Origin: Candidatus Pelagibacterales bacterium
GTDB lineage: Bacteria > Pseudomonadota > Alphaproteobacteria > Pelagibacterales > AG-422-B15
DNA: 6,385 nucleotides
Direction: 5' to 3'
Assembly (NCBI GenBank): GCA_016777745.1
Contig: JADHQX010000080.1
Location: forward strand, 1-6,385
A model generated the notes under the pieces. It did no database searches and had not been told where the DNA came from. It saw only the letters and a program-made list of their open reading frames with translations. This document shows positions 1-5,756 of this stretch, one piece after another (within the stretch, counting starts at the first letter, position 1; each line of letters starts with the position of its first letter). The translations under genes were made by a program, and so were the position numbers.

Positions 1-48
1 ATTTTAGGAGTAGTTTCATTGTCAGTAATATTAATATGTATTAAATAA
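1..48 (+). CDS. sdhD: Succinate dehydrogenase membrane anchor subunit SdhD, C-terminal fragment
   Basis: Only the last 15 codons and the TAA stop (46-48) are inside the window; the 5' part lies upstream. Read in frame from base 1, the tail is [15 protein letters not shown], a hydrophobic stretch ending in a lysine, as expected for the end of the last transmembrane helix of the small haem b/quinone-binding anchor of complex II. The assignment rests mainly on position: it ends two bases before sdhA, and sdhC-sdhD-sdhA-sdhB is the usual order in alphaproteobacteria. The fragment is too short to show haem or quinone ligands. Another hydrophobic protein cannot be excluded from 15 residues, but it is unlikely in this context. 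Confidence 0.75.
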   Translation: MLGVVSLSVILICIK

Positions 49-50
49 GA

Positions 51-1829
51 ATGTCATACGAAATAGAATACCATGATGATTATGATGTAGTAGTAGTTGG
101 CGCTGGTGGCGCTGGCTTAAGAGCTACAGTGGGTGCTGTGGAAAATGGTTACAAGACGGCATGTATCTCAAAAGTATTTCCAACTAGAAGTCATACAGTT
201 GCAGCCCAAGGTGGCATTTCAGCAGCTCTTGGTAATATGGGTGAAGATGATTGGCGTTGGCATATGTATGACACCGTGAAAGGTTCTGACTGGTTAGGAG
301 ATCAAGATGCGATTGAGTATCTATGCAAGAATGCCCCTAAAGCAGTTTTAGAGTTAGAAAATTATGGTGTTCCATTTAGTAGAACTGAGGACGGAAAGAT
401 TTACCAAAGAGCTTTTGGTGGAATGACCAAAAATTATGGTGAAGGTTCAGCCCAGCGTACATGCGCAGCTGCAGATAGAACTGGTCACGCTATTATTCAT
501 ACTCTTTACGGTCAGTCTTTGAAGCATGGTTGCGATTATTATATTGAGTATTTTGTTTTAGACCTTCTTATGGTTGATGGTGCATGTTGCGGTGTAGTTG
601 CTTGGTGTCTTGAAGATGGCAAGTTGCATGTGTTTAAATCTAAAAAAACTATTTTAGCAACTGGTGGCTACGGACGTGTTTATTTTTCAGCTACTTCAGC
701 ACACACTTGCACTGGAGATGGTAATGCCATGGTTTTAAGAGCAGGCCTACCATTACAAGATATGGAATTTGTTCAATTTCACCCAACTGGTATTTATGGA
801 GTTGGTTGTTTAATTACAGAAGGTGCTAGAGGTGAAGGTGGTTATTTAGTTAATAGTGAGGGTGAGAGATTCATGGAACGCTACGCGCCCTCAGCTAAAG
901 ATCTTGCTTCTAGAGATGTTGTTTCAAGATCAATCACTAAAGAAATTATCGCAGGTAGAGGTGTTGGCAATGAAAAAGACCATGTCTATTTACATCTAGA
1001 CCATTTGGATTCTAAAGTTTTAGAAGAGCGTTTACCTGGTATATCTGAGTCAGCTAAAATTTTTGCTGACGTTGATGTGACCAAGCAACCAATTCCTATC
1101 ATTCCAACGGTACATTATAATATGGGTGGTATTCCAACTAATTTCCATGGCGAGGTAATGACATCTATAGATGGTGATGAAGTACCTGTTGAAGGTTTGA
1201 TGGCAGCTGGTGAAGCGGCATGCGTTAGTGTACATGGAGCTAATCGTCTTGGTTCAAATTCACTTATTGACTTAGTAGTGTTTGGTAAAGCAGCTTCTGA
1301 TCGCATTAATGATACAGTTAAAAAAGGTGAGCCAAACAAAGATATTCCTCAGAGTGTGATTGATGAAGTAGTTAATCGATTTGATACTACTAGACATTCA
1401 AATGGCTCTAACCCTACTGCAGAACTTCGAGGCAAGATGCAAAAAGTAATGCAAAACCATTGTGCGGTATTCAGAGATGAAGAAATTATGTCTGAGGGTA
1501 AAAAATTAATTGAAGATATTTGGTTACAATCATCAGATATTAATGTGAAAGATAAATCTTTGATCTGGAACACAGATCTTCTGGAAACATTAGAGTTTCA
1601 AAACTTAATTTCACAAGCTGTAGTGACGATGTCTTCTGCTTACAATAGAAAAGAAAGTCGTGGGGCACATGCAAGGGACGATTTTCAAGACCGTGATGAT
1701 AAAAATTGGATGGTACATACACTTGCTTGGGCACATAATAATAACTGCACGTTAGATTATCGACCAGTACATACTTATACATTATCAAATGAGGTAAAGT
1801 ATATTGAGCCTAAAGCGAGAGTTTACTAA
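51..1829 (+). CDS. sdhA: Succinate dehydrogenase flavoprotein subunit SdhA
   Basis: This is the catalytic subunit of respiratory complex II. It oxidises succinate to fumarate on the cytoplasmic face and passes electrons through FAD to SdhB. The protein has 592 residues, close to the usual length of about 590-600. The N-terminal FAD-binding Rossmann motif is GAGGAG at residues 17-22. His48, in the SHTVAAQGG context, is the expected covalent 8-alpha-histidyl FAD site. Dicarboxylate-site residues are visible: His244 (HPTG), Thr256-Glu257 (TEGARGEGG), proton-shuttle Arg288 (SRDVVSR), His355 (VHYNMGG) and Arg399 (NRLGSNS). They sit at a steady offset of about +2 from the E. coli enzyme where checked. 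The start ATG lies two bases after the sdhD stop, with no clear Shine-Dalgarno, so translation is probably coupled. The stop overlaps the sdhB start. The covalent-FAD and respiratory context favours succinate dehydrogenase over soluble fumarate reductase. Confidence 0.98.
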   Translation: MSYEIEYHDDYDVVVVGAGGAGLRATVGAVENGYKTACISKVFPTRSHTVAAQGGISAALGNMGEDDWRWHMYDTVKGSDWLGDQDAIEYLCKNAPKAVLELENYGVPFSRTEDGKIYQRAFGGMTKNYGEGSAQRTCAAADRTGHAIIHTLYGQSLKHGCDYYIEYFVLDLLMVDGACCGVVAWCLEDGKLHVFKSKKTILATGGYGRVYFSATSAHTCTGDGNAMVLRAGLPLQDMEFVQFHPTGIYGVGCLITEGARGEGGYLVNSEGERFMERYAPSAKDLASRDVVSRSITKEIIAGRGVGNEKDHVYLHLDHLDSKVLEERLPGISESAKIFADVDVTKQPIPIIPTVHYNMGGIPTNFHGEVMTSIDGDEVPVEGLMAAGEAACVSVHGANRLGSNSLIDLVVFGKAASDRINDTVKKGEPNKDIPQSVIDEVVNRFDTTRHSNGSNPTAELRGKMQKVMQNHCAVFRDEEIMSEGKKLIEDIWLQSSDINVKDKSLIWNTDLLETLEFQNLISQAVVTMSSAYNRKESRGAHARDDFQDRDDKNWMVHTLAWAHNNNCTLDYRPVHTYTLSNEVKYIEPKARVY

Positions 1830-2614
1830 TGGTACAGTTTAATCTTCCAGATAACTCAAAGCTTGTTGAGGGAGAATATTATAAATCTGCAACTGAATCA
1901 GATAATATTAAGAACTTTAGAGTCTATCGCTGGTCACCAGATGATGAAAAAAATCCACGCGTTGATACCTATGAAGTTGATATGGATAATTGTGGACCAA
2001 TGGTCCTTGACGCCGTAATGAAAATTAAGAGTGATATTGATCCTTCTTTAACATTTAGAAGATCATGTCGCGAAGGTATTTGTGGTTCTTGCGCCATGAA
2101 CATAGATGGCACTAATACTCTTGCTTGTACAAAACCGATTAAAGATTGTAAAGGTGAGGTAGCTATTTACCCATTACCGCATATGCCAGTAATTAAAGAC
2201 TTGGTAACTAATCTGAAAAATCTTTATAAGCAATTGACCTCAATTAAACCATGGCTTCATATATCAGAAAAACAAACACAAGATGGTATTGAAAATATTC
2301 AGACTAAAAGTGATCGTGCTAAACTTGATGGTTTATACGAGTGCATTTTATGTGCATGTTGTTCCACGTCATGCCCAAGCTATTGGTGGAATAGTGATAA
2401 ATACTTAGGACCCGCAGTATTACTTCAATCATATCGCTGGCTACAAGATAGTCGAGATGAAGCTAGGAGTGAAAGGTTAAGAGAATTAGATGACACTTTT
2501 AAGGTGTATAGATGCCATACCATTATGAATTGTACACAAGCTTGTCCCAAAGGCCTAAATCCAGCTAAAGCAATTGCTGGAATTAAGACTATGATAGCTG
2601 AAAATCGAACTTAA
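1829..2614 (+). CDS. sdhB: Succinate dehydrogenase iron-sulfur subunit SdhB
   Basis: This 261-residue electron-transfer subunit of complex II carries electrons from the FAD of SdhA to quinone at the membrane anchors. All cluster ligands are present. The [2Fe-2S] cluster in the N-terminal ferredoxin-like domain uses Cys80, Cys85, Cys88 and Cys100 (CREGICGSC). In the C-terminal domain Cys172, Cys175, Cys178 and Cys239 fit the [4Fe-4S] cluster, and Cys182, Cys229 and Cys235 fit the [3Fe-4S] cluster. Pro183 and Trp187 (CPSYWW) match the conserved quinone-site segment. Residues align with E. coli SdhB at an offset of +23, so this protein has a longer N-terminus, as alphaproteobacterial SdhB usually does. 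The start ATG shares its A with the last base of the sdhA TAA stop (TAATG), which points to termination-reinitiation coupling. A terminator hairpin begins right after the stop. Confidence 0.98.
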   Translation: MVQFNLPDNSKLVEGEYYKSATESDNIKNFRVYRWSPDDEKNPRVDTYEVDMDNCGPMVLDAVMKIKSDIDPSLTFRRSCREGICGSCAMNIDGTNTLACTKPIKDCKGEVAIYPLPHMPVIKDLVTNLKNLYKQLTSIKPWLHISEKQTQDGIENIQTKSDRAKLDGLYECILCACCSTSCPSYWWNSDKYLGPAVLLQSYRWLQDSRDEARSERLRELDDTFKVYRCHTIMNCTQACPKGLNPAKAIAGIKTMIAENRT

Positions 2615-2652
2615 AATAATATAAGTCTAATATGTGACTTCATTATTTTTTT
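2615..2652 (+). terminator. Rho-independent terminator of the sdh operon, possibly bidirectional
   Basis: Immediately after the sdhB stop, AATAAT (2615-2620) pairs with ATTATT (2642-2647) and AAGTC (2623-2627) pairs with GACTT (2636-2640). These give 11 base pairs interrupted by a 2x1 internal loop and closed by an 8-nt loop. A run of seven T (2646-2652) overlaps and follows the stem on the plus strand. Read on the minus strand, the same stem ends in ATTATTTT, so it could also stop transcription arriving from the right. The stem is AT-rich, which is normal for such a genome but weakens the call. Confidence 0.65.
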
Positions 2653-2672
2653 CTTAAATCAATTTTAGAATA

Positions 2673-2750
2673 TTAGATGAATAATATTTGTGCAAAAATT
2701 GAGAAGAAAGTTAGTATAATAAGAACTGAATAAAATTGTAATATCTTCAT
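2673..2750 (-). CDS. Possible 25-residue hydrophobic small membrane peptide
   Basis: This is not a recognised gene. On the minus strand an ATG at 2750-2748 opens 25 codons ending in TAA at 2675-2673. The product starts MKILQFYSV and continues with a stretch rich in Ile, Leu and Phe (LIILTFFSIFA) to the end ...QILFI. Residues 8-25 could span a membrane once, with the lone Lys2 on the cytoplasmic side. An AGGA Shine-Dalgarno lies five bases before the ATG, although most other starts in this window have none. A possible promoter, palindrome and stem-loop lie upstream on the same strand, and the sdhB terminator lies downstream. AT-rich DNA easily produces short Ile/Leu/Phe-rich ORFs by chance, so this is a hypothesis. 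No function is proposed; single-helix accessory subunits and short hydrophobic toxins have this general appearance. Confidence 0.3.
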   Translation of the reverse strand: MKILQFYSVLIILTFFSIFAQILFI

Positions 2751-2755
2751 ATATT

Positions 2756-2759
2756 TCCT
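2756..2759 (-). promoter_or_regulatory. Shine-Dalgarno before the 25-codon ORF
   Basis: The minus strand reads CTAGGAAATATATG, placing AGGA five bases before the ATG at 2750. This spacing suits ribosome binding. It stands out because the starts of mmsA, mdh, sucC and the Smr gene show no purine-rich match. Confidence 0.35.
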
Positions 2760-2768
2760 AGTTTTTTT

Positions 2769-2820
2769 ATAAGAGCACTAAATTTATTATCGGGGAAGAA
2801 TTATAGGTTAGTGCTCTTAT
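2769..2820 (-). ncRNA. Perfect 13-bp stem-loop, candidate structured 5' leader or small RNA
   Basis: ATAAGAGCACTAA (2769-2781) is the exact reverse complement of TTAGTGCTCTTAT (2808-2820), leaving a 26-nt loop. The stem contains GAGCAC/GTGCTC, unusually GC-rich for this spacer. On the minus strand the loop carries TTCTTCCCCG, a C-rich patch in otherwise AT-rich DNA. Neither strand has a T run after the stem: seven T precede it on the plus strand, so the minus strand is followed by seven A. It is therefore not an ordinary intrinsic terminator. On the minus strand it would lie 18 bases before the ATG of the 25-codon ORF. It could be a leader structure, a small RNA, or a DNA inverted repeat bound by a protein. 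It matches no riboswitch class I recognise. Confidence 0.4.
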
Positions 2821-2827
2821 TGAAATT

Positions 2828-2858
2828 ACTATAATTAATAATACAAATGATTTTTCAA
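2828..2858 (-). promoter_or_regulatory. Possible sigma-70-type promoter reading toward the stem-loop and small ORF
   Basis: On the minus strand TTGAAA (2858-2853) resembles a -35 box, matching TTGACA at five of six positions. TATAGT (2833-2828) resembles a -10 box, matching TATAAT at five of six. The 19-bp spacer is longer than the optimal 17. Transcription would begin near 2820-2821, exactly at the base of the 13-bp stem-loop. Chance matches are common in such AT-rich DNA, so the agreement in position is the main support. Confidence 0.3.
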
Positions 2859-2873
2859 TTCACTATGAATTGA
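2855..2873. promoter_or_regulatory. 19-bp perfect palindrome, operator-like
   Basis: The arms TCAATTCA (2855-2862) and TGAATTGA (2866-2873) are exact reverse complements around the three-base centre CTA. The size and symmetry fit a dimeric helix-turn-helix operator. It overlaps the possible minus-strand -35 box by four bases, where a bound repressor would block polymerase. Neither strand has a T run on its 3' side, so it does not look like a terminator for the Smr gene. The protein that might bind it is not identifiable here. Confidence 0.35.
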
Positions 2874-2917
2874 TTGCCAGTTTGTCAGTTCTATAAATAT
2901 GAATAGGTATTTGTTAA

Positions 2918-3151
2918 TTAAAATTTTTTCTGAATTTTAATAATAAAACTTCCCCCATGCCAACTGGGTTCAATATATTGTACTTGATGATTGCTTTCAG
3001 CCCAGAATGGAAACTCTTTGCAGATTGGACCACTTCTTCCTGTAATAACTTCAATTTTTTTAATGCGGTTTAAATAAGCCTCACTTATGAATTCTTGGCA
3101 CTTTTGATAGGCATCTTCTAGAGTATAATCATGTAAGTCTAATTTAAGCAT
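2918..3151 (-). CDS. Stand-alone mini Smr (MutS2 C-terminal-like) domain protein
   Basis: This 77-residue protein consists almost entirely of one small MutS-related (Smr) domain. The N-terminal LDLH motif is at residues 4-7, followed by a helix with the typical spacing (TLEDAYQKCQEFI). A central strand and loop, VITGRSG (35-41), fits the family's V-I-T-G-K-G segment, and the C-terminal HGGSFIIKI (65-73) fits the G-G-rich turn and last strand. Residue 8 is Asp where Gly is usual in LDHG/LDLHG. Larger Smr proteins are nucleases or nucleic-acid binders linked to recombination control and ribosome rescue; the substrate of mini forms is unknown. Short Smr proteins of this kind occur, from memory, in marine bacteria and phages. 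The ATG at 3151 has no clear Shine-Dalgarno. The gene is divergent from mmsA and points against the sdh operon, so it is probably transcribed alone. Confidence 0.75.
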   Translation of the reverse strand: MLKLDLHDYTLEDAYQKCQEFISEAYLNRIKKIEVITGRSGPICKEFPFWAESNHQVQYIEPSWHGGSFIIKIQKKF

Positions 3152-3181
3152 TGTTAAGTCTGTCTTTGTCTTTATAACAAA

Positions 3182-3187
3182 TATAAT
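3182..3187 (+). promoter_or_regulatory. Possible -10 box for mmsA in the divergent spacer
   Basis: An exact TATAAT lies 31 bases before the mmsA ATG, in the 67-bp spacer shared with the divergent Smr gene. No good -35 hexamer is found 16-18 bases upstream. If used, the mmsA leader would be about 25 nt. The spacer is so AT-rich that one exact hexamer is weak evidence. No Shine-Dalgarno precedes mmsA. Confidence 0.25.
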
Positions 3188-3218
3188 TTACAATAATTAA
3201 TATTAATTTTTATATACT

Positions 3219-4712
3219 ATGAAAAAAATCAATCATTTTATTAATGGTGAAGAGTATATCAGTAAGTCAAACAGATTTGGAGATGTATTTAACCCAGCTT
3301 TGGGTGAGAAAATAGCTGAAGTTAGTTTCGCCAATGGCAAAGATGTTGAGGCTGCAATTACATCTGCTAAATCTGCATTTAGTTCTTGGTCTAAAACTCC
3401 ACCACTTACTAGATCTAGAATTATGTTTAAGTTTAAAGAGCTATTAATCCGAGATATGGATATGTTGGCTGCGCAAGTAACTGAAGAGCATGGCAAAGTT
3501 TTAAGTGATGCAGTTGGCTCAGTAACAAGGGGCATGGAAGTTGTAGAATTCATGTGTGGCGTCCCACATTTAATTAAGGGTGAGTTTTCTGAAAATGTTG
3601 GAACCAATATTGATAGTTGGAGCATGCGGCAACCTCTAGGCATCTGTGTTGGTATAACTCCTTTTAACTTTCCAGCGATGGTTCCAATGTGGATGTTTGT
3701 TGTGGCTATTGCTTGTGGTAATTGTTTTATTTTAAAACCATCTGAAAAAGATCCATCTCTATTAATTATATTAGGTAATTTACTAAAAGAAGCTGGATTA
3801 CCTGATGGTGTTTTCAATGTAGTGAATGGTGACAAAGAAGCAGTCGATAACCTAATAGTGCATCCAGATGTTTCTGCAGTAAGCTTTGTTGGCTCCACTC
3901 CAATTGCTGAGTATATTTATCATACTTCATCTAAACATAACAAAAGAGTTCAAGCACTTGGTGGTGCAAAAAATCATATGATTATTATGCCTGATGCTGA
4001 CTTAGATCAAGTTGCAGATGGTTTAATGGGGGCTGGGTACGGCTCTGCTGGTGAAAGGTGTATGGCTCTTTCAGTTGCTGTAGCCGTTGGTGGGATTGGC
4101 GATGCATTAATTGAAAAATTACAACCACGTGTTCAAGCATTAAAGGTAGGCCCTGGAAATGATCCCGAGGTAGAAATGGGGCCACTAATTAGTGCGGCAC
4201 ATTTAGCCAAAGTAAAAGGTTATGTTGATTCAGGTATAAAAGATGGAGCATCATTACTTGTTGATGGTAGAGACATTTCATTGCAAGGATATGAAAATGG
4301 GTATTTTTTAGGCGGATGTTTATTTGATAATGTCACTAGCGATATGCAGATATATAAAGAAGAAATTTTTGGACCAGTATTATCAGTAGTTCGATCAGAT
4401 AATTTTGATTCAGCTTTAAAATTAGTGAATGATCATGAGTTTGGTAATGGCGTTACCATATATACTCGAGATGGCGATACAGCTCGAGCATTCAGCAATC
4501 AATGTCAAATTGGAATGGTTGGCATAAATGTACCGATACCAGTACCTATGGCTTTTCATAGCTTTGGAGGTTGGAAAAGATCATTGTTTGGAGATCATGC
4601 TATGCATGGAATGGAGGGAATTAGGTTCTTCACTAAACTAAAAACTGTTACTTCTAGATGGCCTAATGGTATTAGAAGCGGTGCTGAGTTCATAATGCCC
4701 ACAATGAAATAG
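3219..4712 (+). CDS. mmsA: Methylmalonate-semialdehyde dehydrogenase, CoA-acylating
   Basis: MmsA converts methylmalonate semialdehyde (valine breakdown) or malonate semialdehyde (inositol or beta-alanine breakdown) with NAD+ and CoA to propionyl-CoA or acetyl-CoA, releasing CO2. It is a cytosolic member of the aldehyde dehydrogenase superfamily. The 497 residues match the usual family length. The cofactor-domain motif GITPFNFPAMVP contains Asn150, the expected oxyanion residue. ILKPSEKDP follows, the catalytic Cys281 sits in GSAGERCMAL, and EEIFGPVLSV lies near the C-terminus. In QALGGAKNHMIIMPDAD the general-base Glu of hydrolytic aldehyde dehydrogenases is replaced by Ala246. This is normal for this CoA-dependent branch and separates it from ordinary aldehyde dehydrogenases. 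Its place between sdh and mdh-suc is consistent with feeding propionyl-CoA into the cycle as succinyl-CoA, although no propionyl-CoA carboxylase or mutase is in view. Confidence 0.93.
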   Translation: MKKINHFINGEEYISKSNRFGDVFNPALGEKIAEVSFANGKDVEAAITSAKSAFSSWSKTPPLTRSRIMFKFKELLIRDMDMLAAQVTEEHGKVLSDAVGSVTRGMEVVEFMCGVPHLIKGEFSENVGTNIDSWSMRQPLGICVGITPFNFPAMVPMWMFVVAIACGNCFILKPSEKDPSLLIILGNLLKEAGLPDGVFNVVNGDKEAVDNLIVHPDVSAVSFVGSTPIAEYIYHTSSKHNKRVQALGGAKNHMIIMPDADLDQVADGLMGAGYGSAGERCMALSVAVAVGGIGDALIEKLQPRVQALKVGPGNDPEVEMGPLISAAHLAKVKGYVDSGIKDGASLLVDGRDISLQGYENGYFLGGCLFDNVTSDMQIYKEEIFGPVLSVVRSDNFDSALKLVNDHEFGNGVTIYTRDGDTARAFSNQCQIGMVGINVPIPVPMAFHSFGGWKRSLFGDHAMHGMEGIRFFTKLKTVTSRWPNGIRSGAEFIMPTMK

Positions 4713-4771
4713 AAGATCTTAAATAATTTATTCTTCCCTTGATTTTCATCTTTTTGTAGGTAATTTACGGC

Positions 4772-4779
4772 TATATAAC
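4772..4779 (+). promoter_or_regulatory. Possible -10 box just upstream of mdh
   Basis: TATATAAC lies 11 bases before the mdh ATG, in the 78-bp spacer after mmsA. Initiation seven or so bases downstream would leave a leader of only about 4-7 nt, so the mdh mRNA would be nearly leaderless. This fits the absence of a Shine-Dalgarno. TTGTAG (4754-4759) is a poor -35 candidate at 14 bp, and TTGATT (4739-4744) is too far away. mdh could instead be read from the mmsA promoter, as no convincing terminator separates the two. Confidence 0.22.
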
Positions 4780-4790
4780 ACTTACATTTT

Positions 4791-5753
4791 ATGAAAAAAT
4801 CTAAAATTTCACTTATTGGTTCTGGTCAAATCGGAGGCACACTTGCTCATCTTATAGCAATGAAAGAACTGGGCGATGTGGTTTTATTTGATGTTGCTGA
4901 AGGTATAGCTAAAGGAAAAGCACTAGATTTATCTCAATCAACAGCTGTAGACGGTCTAGATGTTCAAATATCTGGAACTAATAATTACGATGACACTAAA
5001 GACTCAGATGTAATTATAATTACTGCAGGCGTCCCAAGAAAACCTGGAATGACAAGAGACGATTTATTGGGCACAAATTTAAATATAATTAAACAAGTAG
5101 CTGAAGGTATCAAAGACACTTCTCCAAATGCATTTGTAATATGCATTACAAATCCATTAGATGTTATTGTTATGGCATTGCAAAAATATTCTGGTCTCCC
5201 AAAAAACAAAGTAATCGGAATGGCCGGTATATTAGATACTTCAAGATTTAAATATTTTATCTCACAGGAACTAAATGTTCCAATTAAAGAAGTTGAGTCT
5301 TTTGTGCTTGGTGGACATGGAGATACTATGGTTCCTGTTCCAAATAGAACTACTGTATCTGGAAGACCACTAATGGATTTTGTTAAAGAAGGCAAAATAT
5401 CTTCCGCAAGATTAGACGAGATTATTGATCGAACAAGAAAAGGTGGGGCAGAAGTTGTTAAGTTACTTCAAACTGGCTCAGCATTTTATGGTCCGGCAGC
5501 TTCTGGTGTAGAAATGGCTGAATCATACCTTAAAGATCTCAATAAAACATTGCCTTGTGCAGCCTATCTAGATGGTCAATACGGTATTGAAGATTTATAT
5601 GTTGGTGTCCCAGTTGTAATTGGAGCTAACGGTATTCAAGAAGTTGTAGAATTAGATCTTGATGAGGAAGAAAAAAAACATTTTGATATTTCAATCGATG
5701 CAGTTAAAGAACTATTTGACGCCGCTAAAAATATTGATCCAACTCTTAAATAA
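4791..5753 (+). CDS. mdh: Malate dehydrogenase, NAD-dependent (LDH-like type)
   Basis: This cytosolic TCA enzyme interconverts malate and oxaloacetate with NAD+. The 320-residue length is typical of the LDH-like malate dehydrogenases of alphaproteobacteria. The N-terminal Rossmann motif is GSGQIG at residues 10-15, and Asp34 at the end of the second strand indicates NAD rather than NADP. The mobile-loop segment RKPGMTR supplies Arg83 and Arg89. Arg at the first of these positions, where lactate dehydrogenases have Gln, supports malate as substrate. Asp149 and Arg152 (LDTSRF) and the catalytic His176 (GGHGDTMVP) complete the active site; ITNPLD precedes them. sucC follows after three bases, indicating a shared transcript and probable coupling, as in the mdh-sucCD arrangement common in alphaproteobacteria. 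No Shine-Dalgarno is seen. No defect is visible. Confidence 0.97.
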   Translation: MKKSKISLIGSGQIGGTLAHLIAMKELGDVVLFDVAEGIAKGKALDLSQSTAVDGLDVQISGTNNYDDTKDSDVIIITAGVPRKPGMTRDDLLGTNLNIIKQVAEGIKDTSPNAFVICITNPLDVIVMALQKYSGLPKNKVIGMAGILDTSRFKYFISQELNVPIKEVESFVLGGHGDTMVPVPNRTTVSGRPLMDFVKEGKISSARLDEIIDRTRKGGAEVVKLLQTGSAFYGPAASGVEMAESYLKDLNKTLPCAAYLDGQYGIEDLYVGVPVVIGANGIQEVVELDLDEEEKKHFDISIDAVKELFDAAKNIDPTLK

Positions 5754-5756
5754 TTT

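Larger units (their letters stand above)
2653..2917. other. Spacer between sdhB and the Smr gene
   Basis: This stretch has no conventional coding region on either strand. All recognisable structure is listed separately: the 25-codon minus-strand ORF, its ribosome site, the 13-bp stem-loop, the possible promoter and the 19-bp palindrome. Positions 2874-2917, between the palindrome and the Smr stop codon, show nothing that can be named. No tRNA, CRISPR, insertion-sequence ends or tandem repeats were seen. Confidence 0.6.

Noticed and set aside
2715..2720. Exact TATAAT on the plus strand as a promoter for a plus-strand RNA
   Set aside because: No acceptable -35 lies 16-18 bases upstream, no gene or T-tailed hairpin follows on that strand, and the match lies inside the minus-strand small ORF. 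It is likely chance in AT-rich DNA.
2677..2733. 18-codon plus-strand ORF (MNNICAKIEKK...)
   Set aside because: It has no Shine-Dalgarno and no plausible promoter or domain, and it overlaps the better-supported minus-strand ORF.
2800..2805. Exact TATAAT on the minus strand inside the loop of the 13-bp stem-loop, as an alternative promoter flanked by the repeat arms
   Set aside because: No -35 match lies at 16-18 bp upstream (best candidates share few bases). The TTGAAA/TATAGT pair further upstream fits better, although this alternative is not excluded.
2769..2820. The stem-loop as an intrinsic terminator for the Smr gene or sdh operon
   Set aside because: The T run precedes the stem on the plus strand, and the minus strand is followed by A residues. 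The loop of 26 nt is also too large for a typical terminator.
3233..3898. 221-codon minus-strand open frame opposite mmsA
   Set aside because: It is fully antisense to a well-supported enzyme, its translation shows no recognisable domain, and its composition is that expected from the complement of mmsA codons.
3957..3968. Missing general-base Glu in MmsA (Ala246) as a sign of inactivation
   Set aside because: Loss of this Glu is normal in CoA-acylating methylmalonate-semialdehyde dehydrogenases, and the catalytic Cys281 is present.
4712..4736. GAAGA/TCTTC and TAAA/TTTA pairings after mmsA as a terminator
   Set aside because: The stem is broken by an asymmetric internal loop and is followed by CCCTTGATTTTC rather than a clean T run. 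It is too weak to call.
4985..5395. 136-codon minus-strand open frame opposite mdh
   Set aside because: It is a shadow of mdh with no domain or independent start signals.
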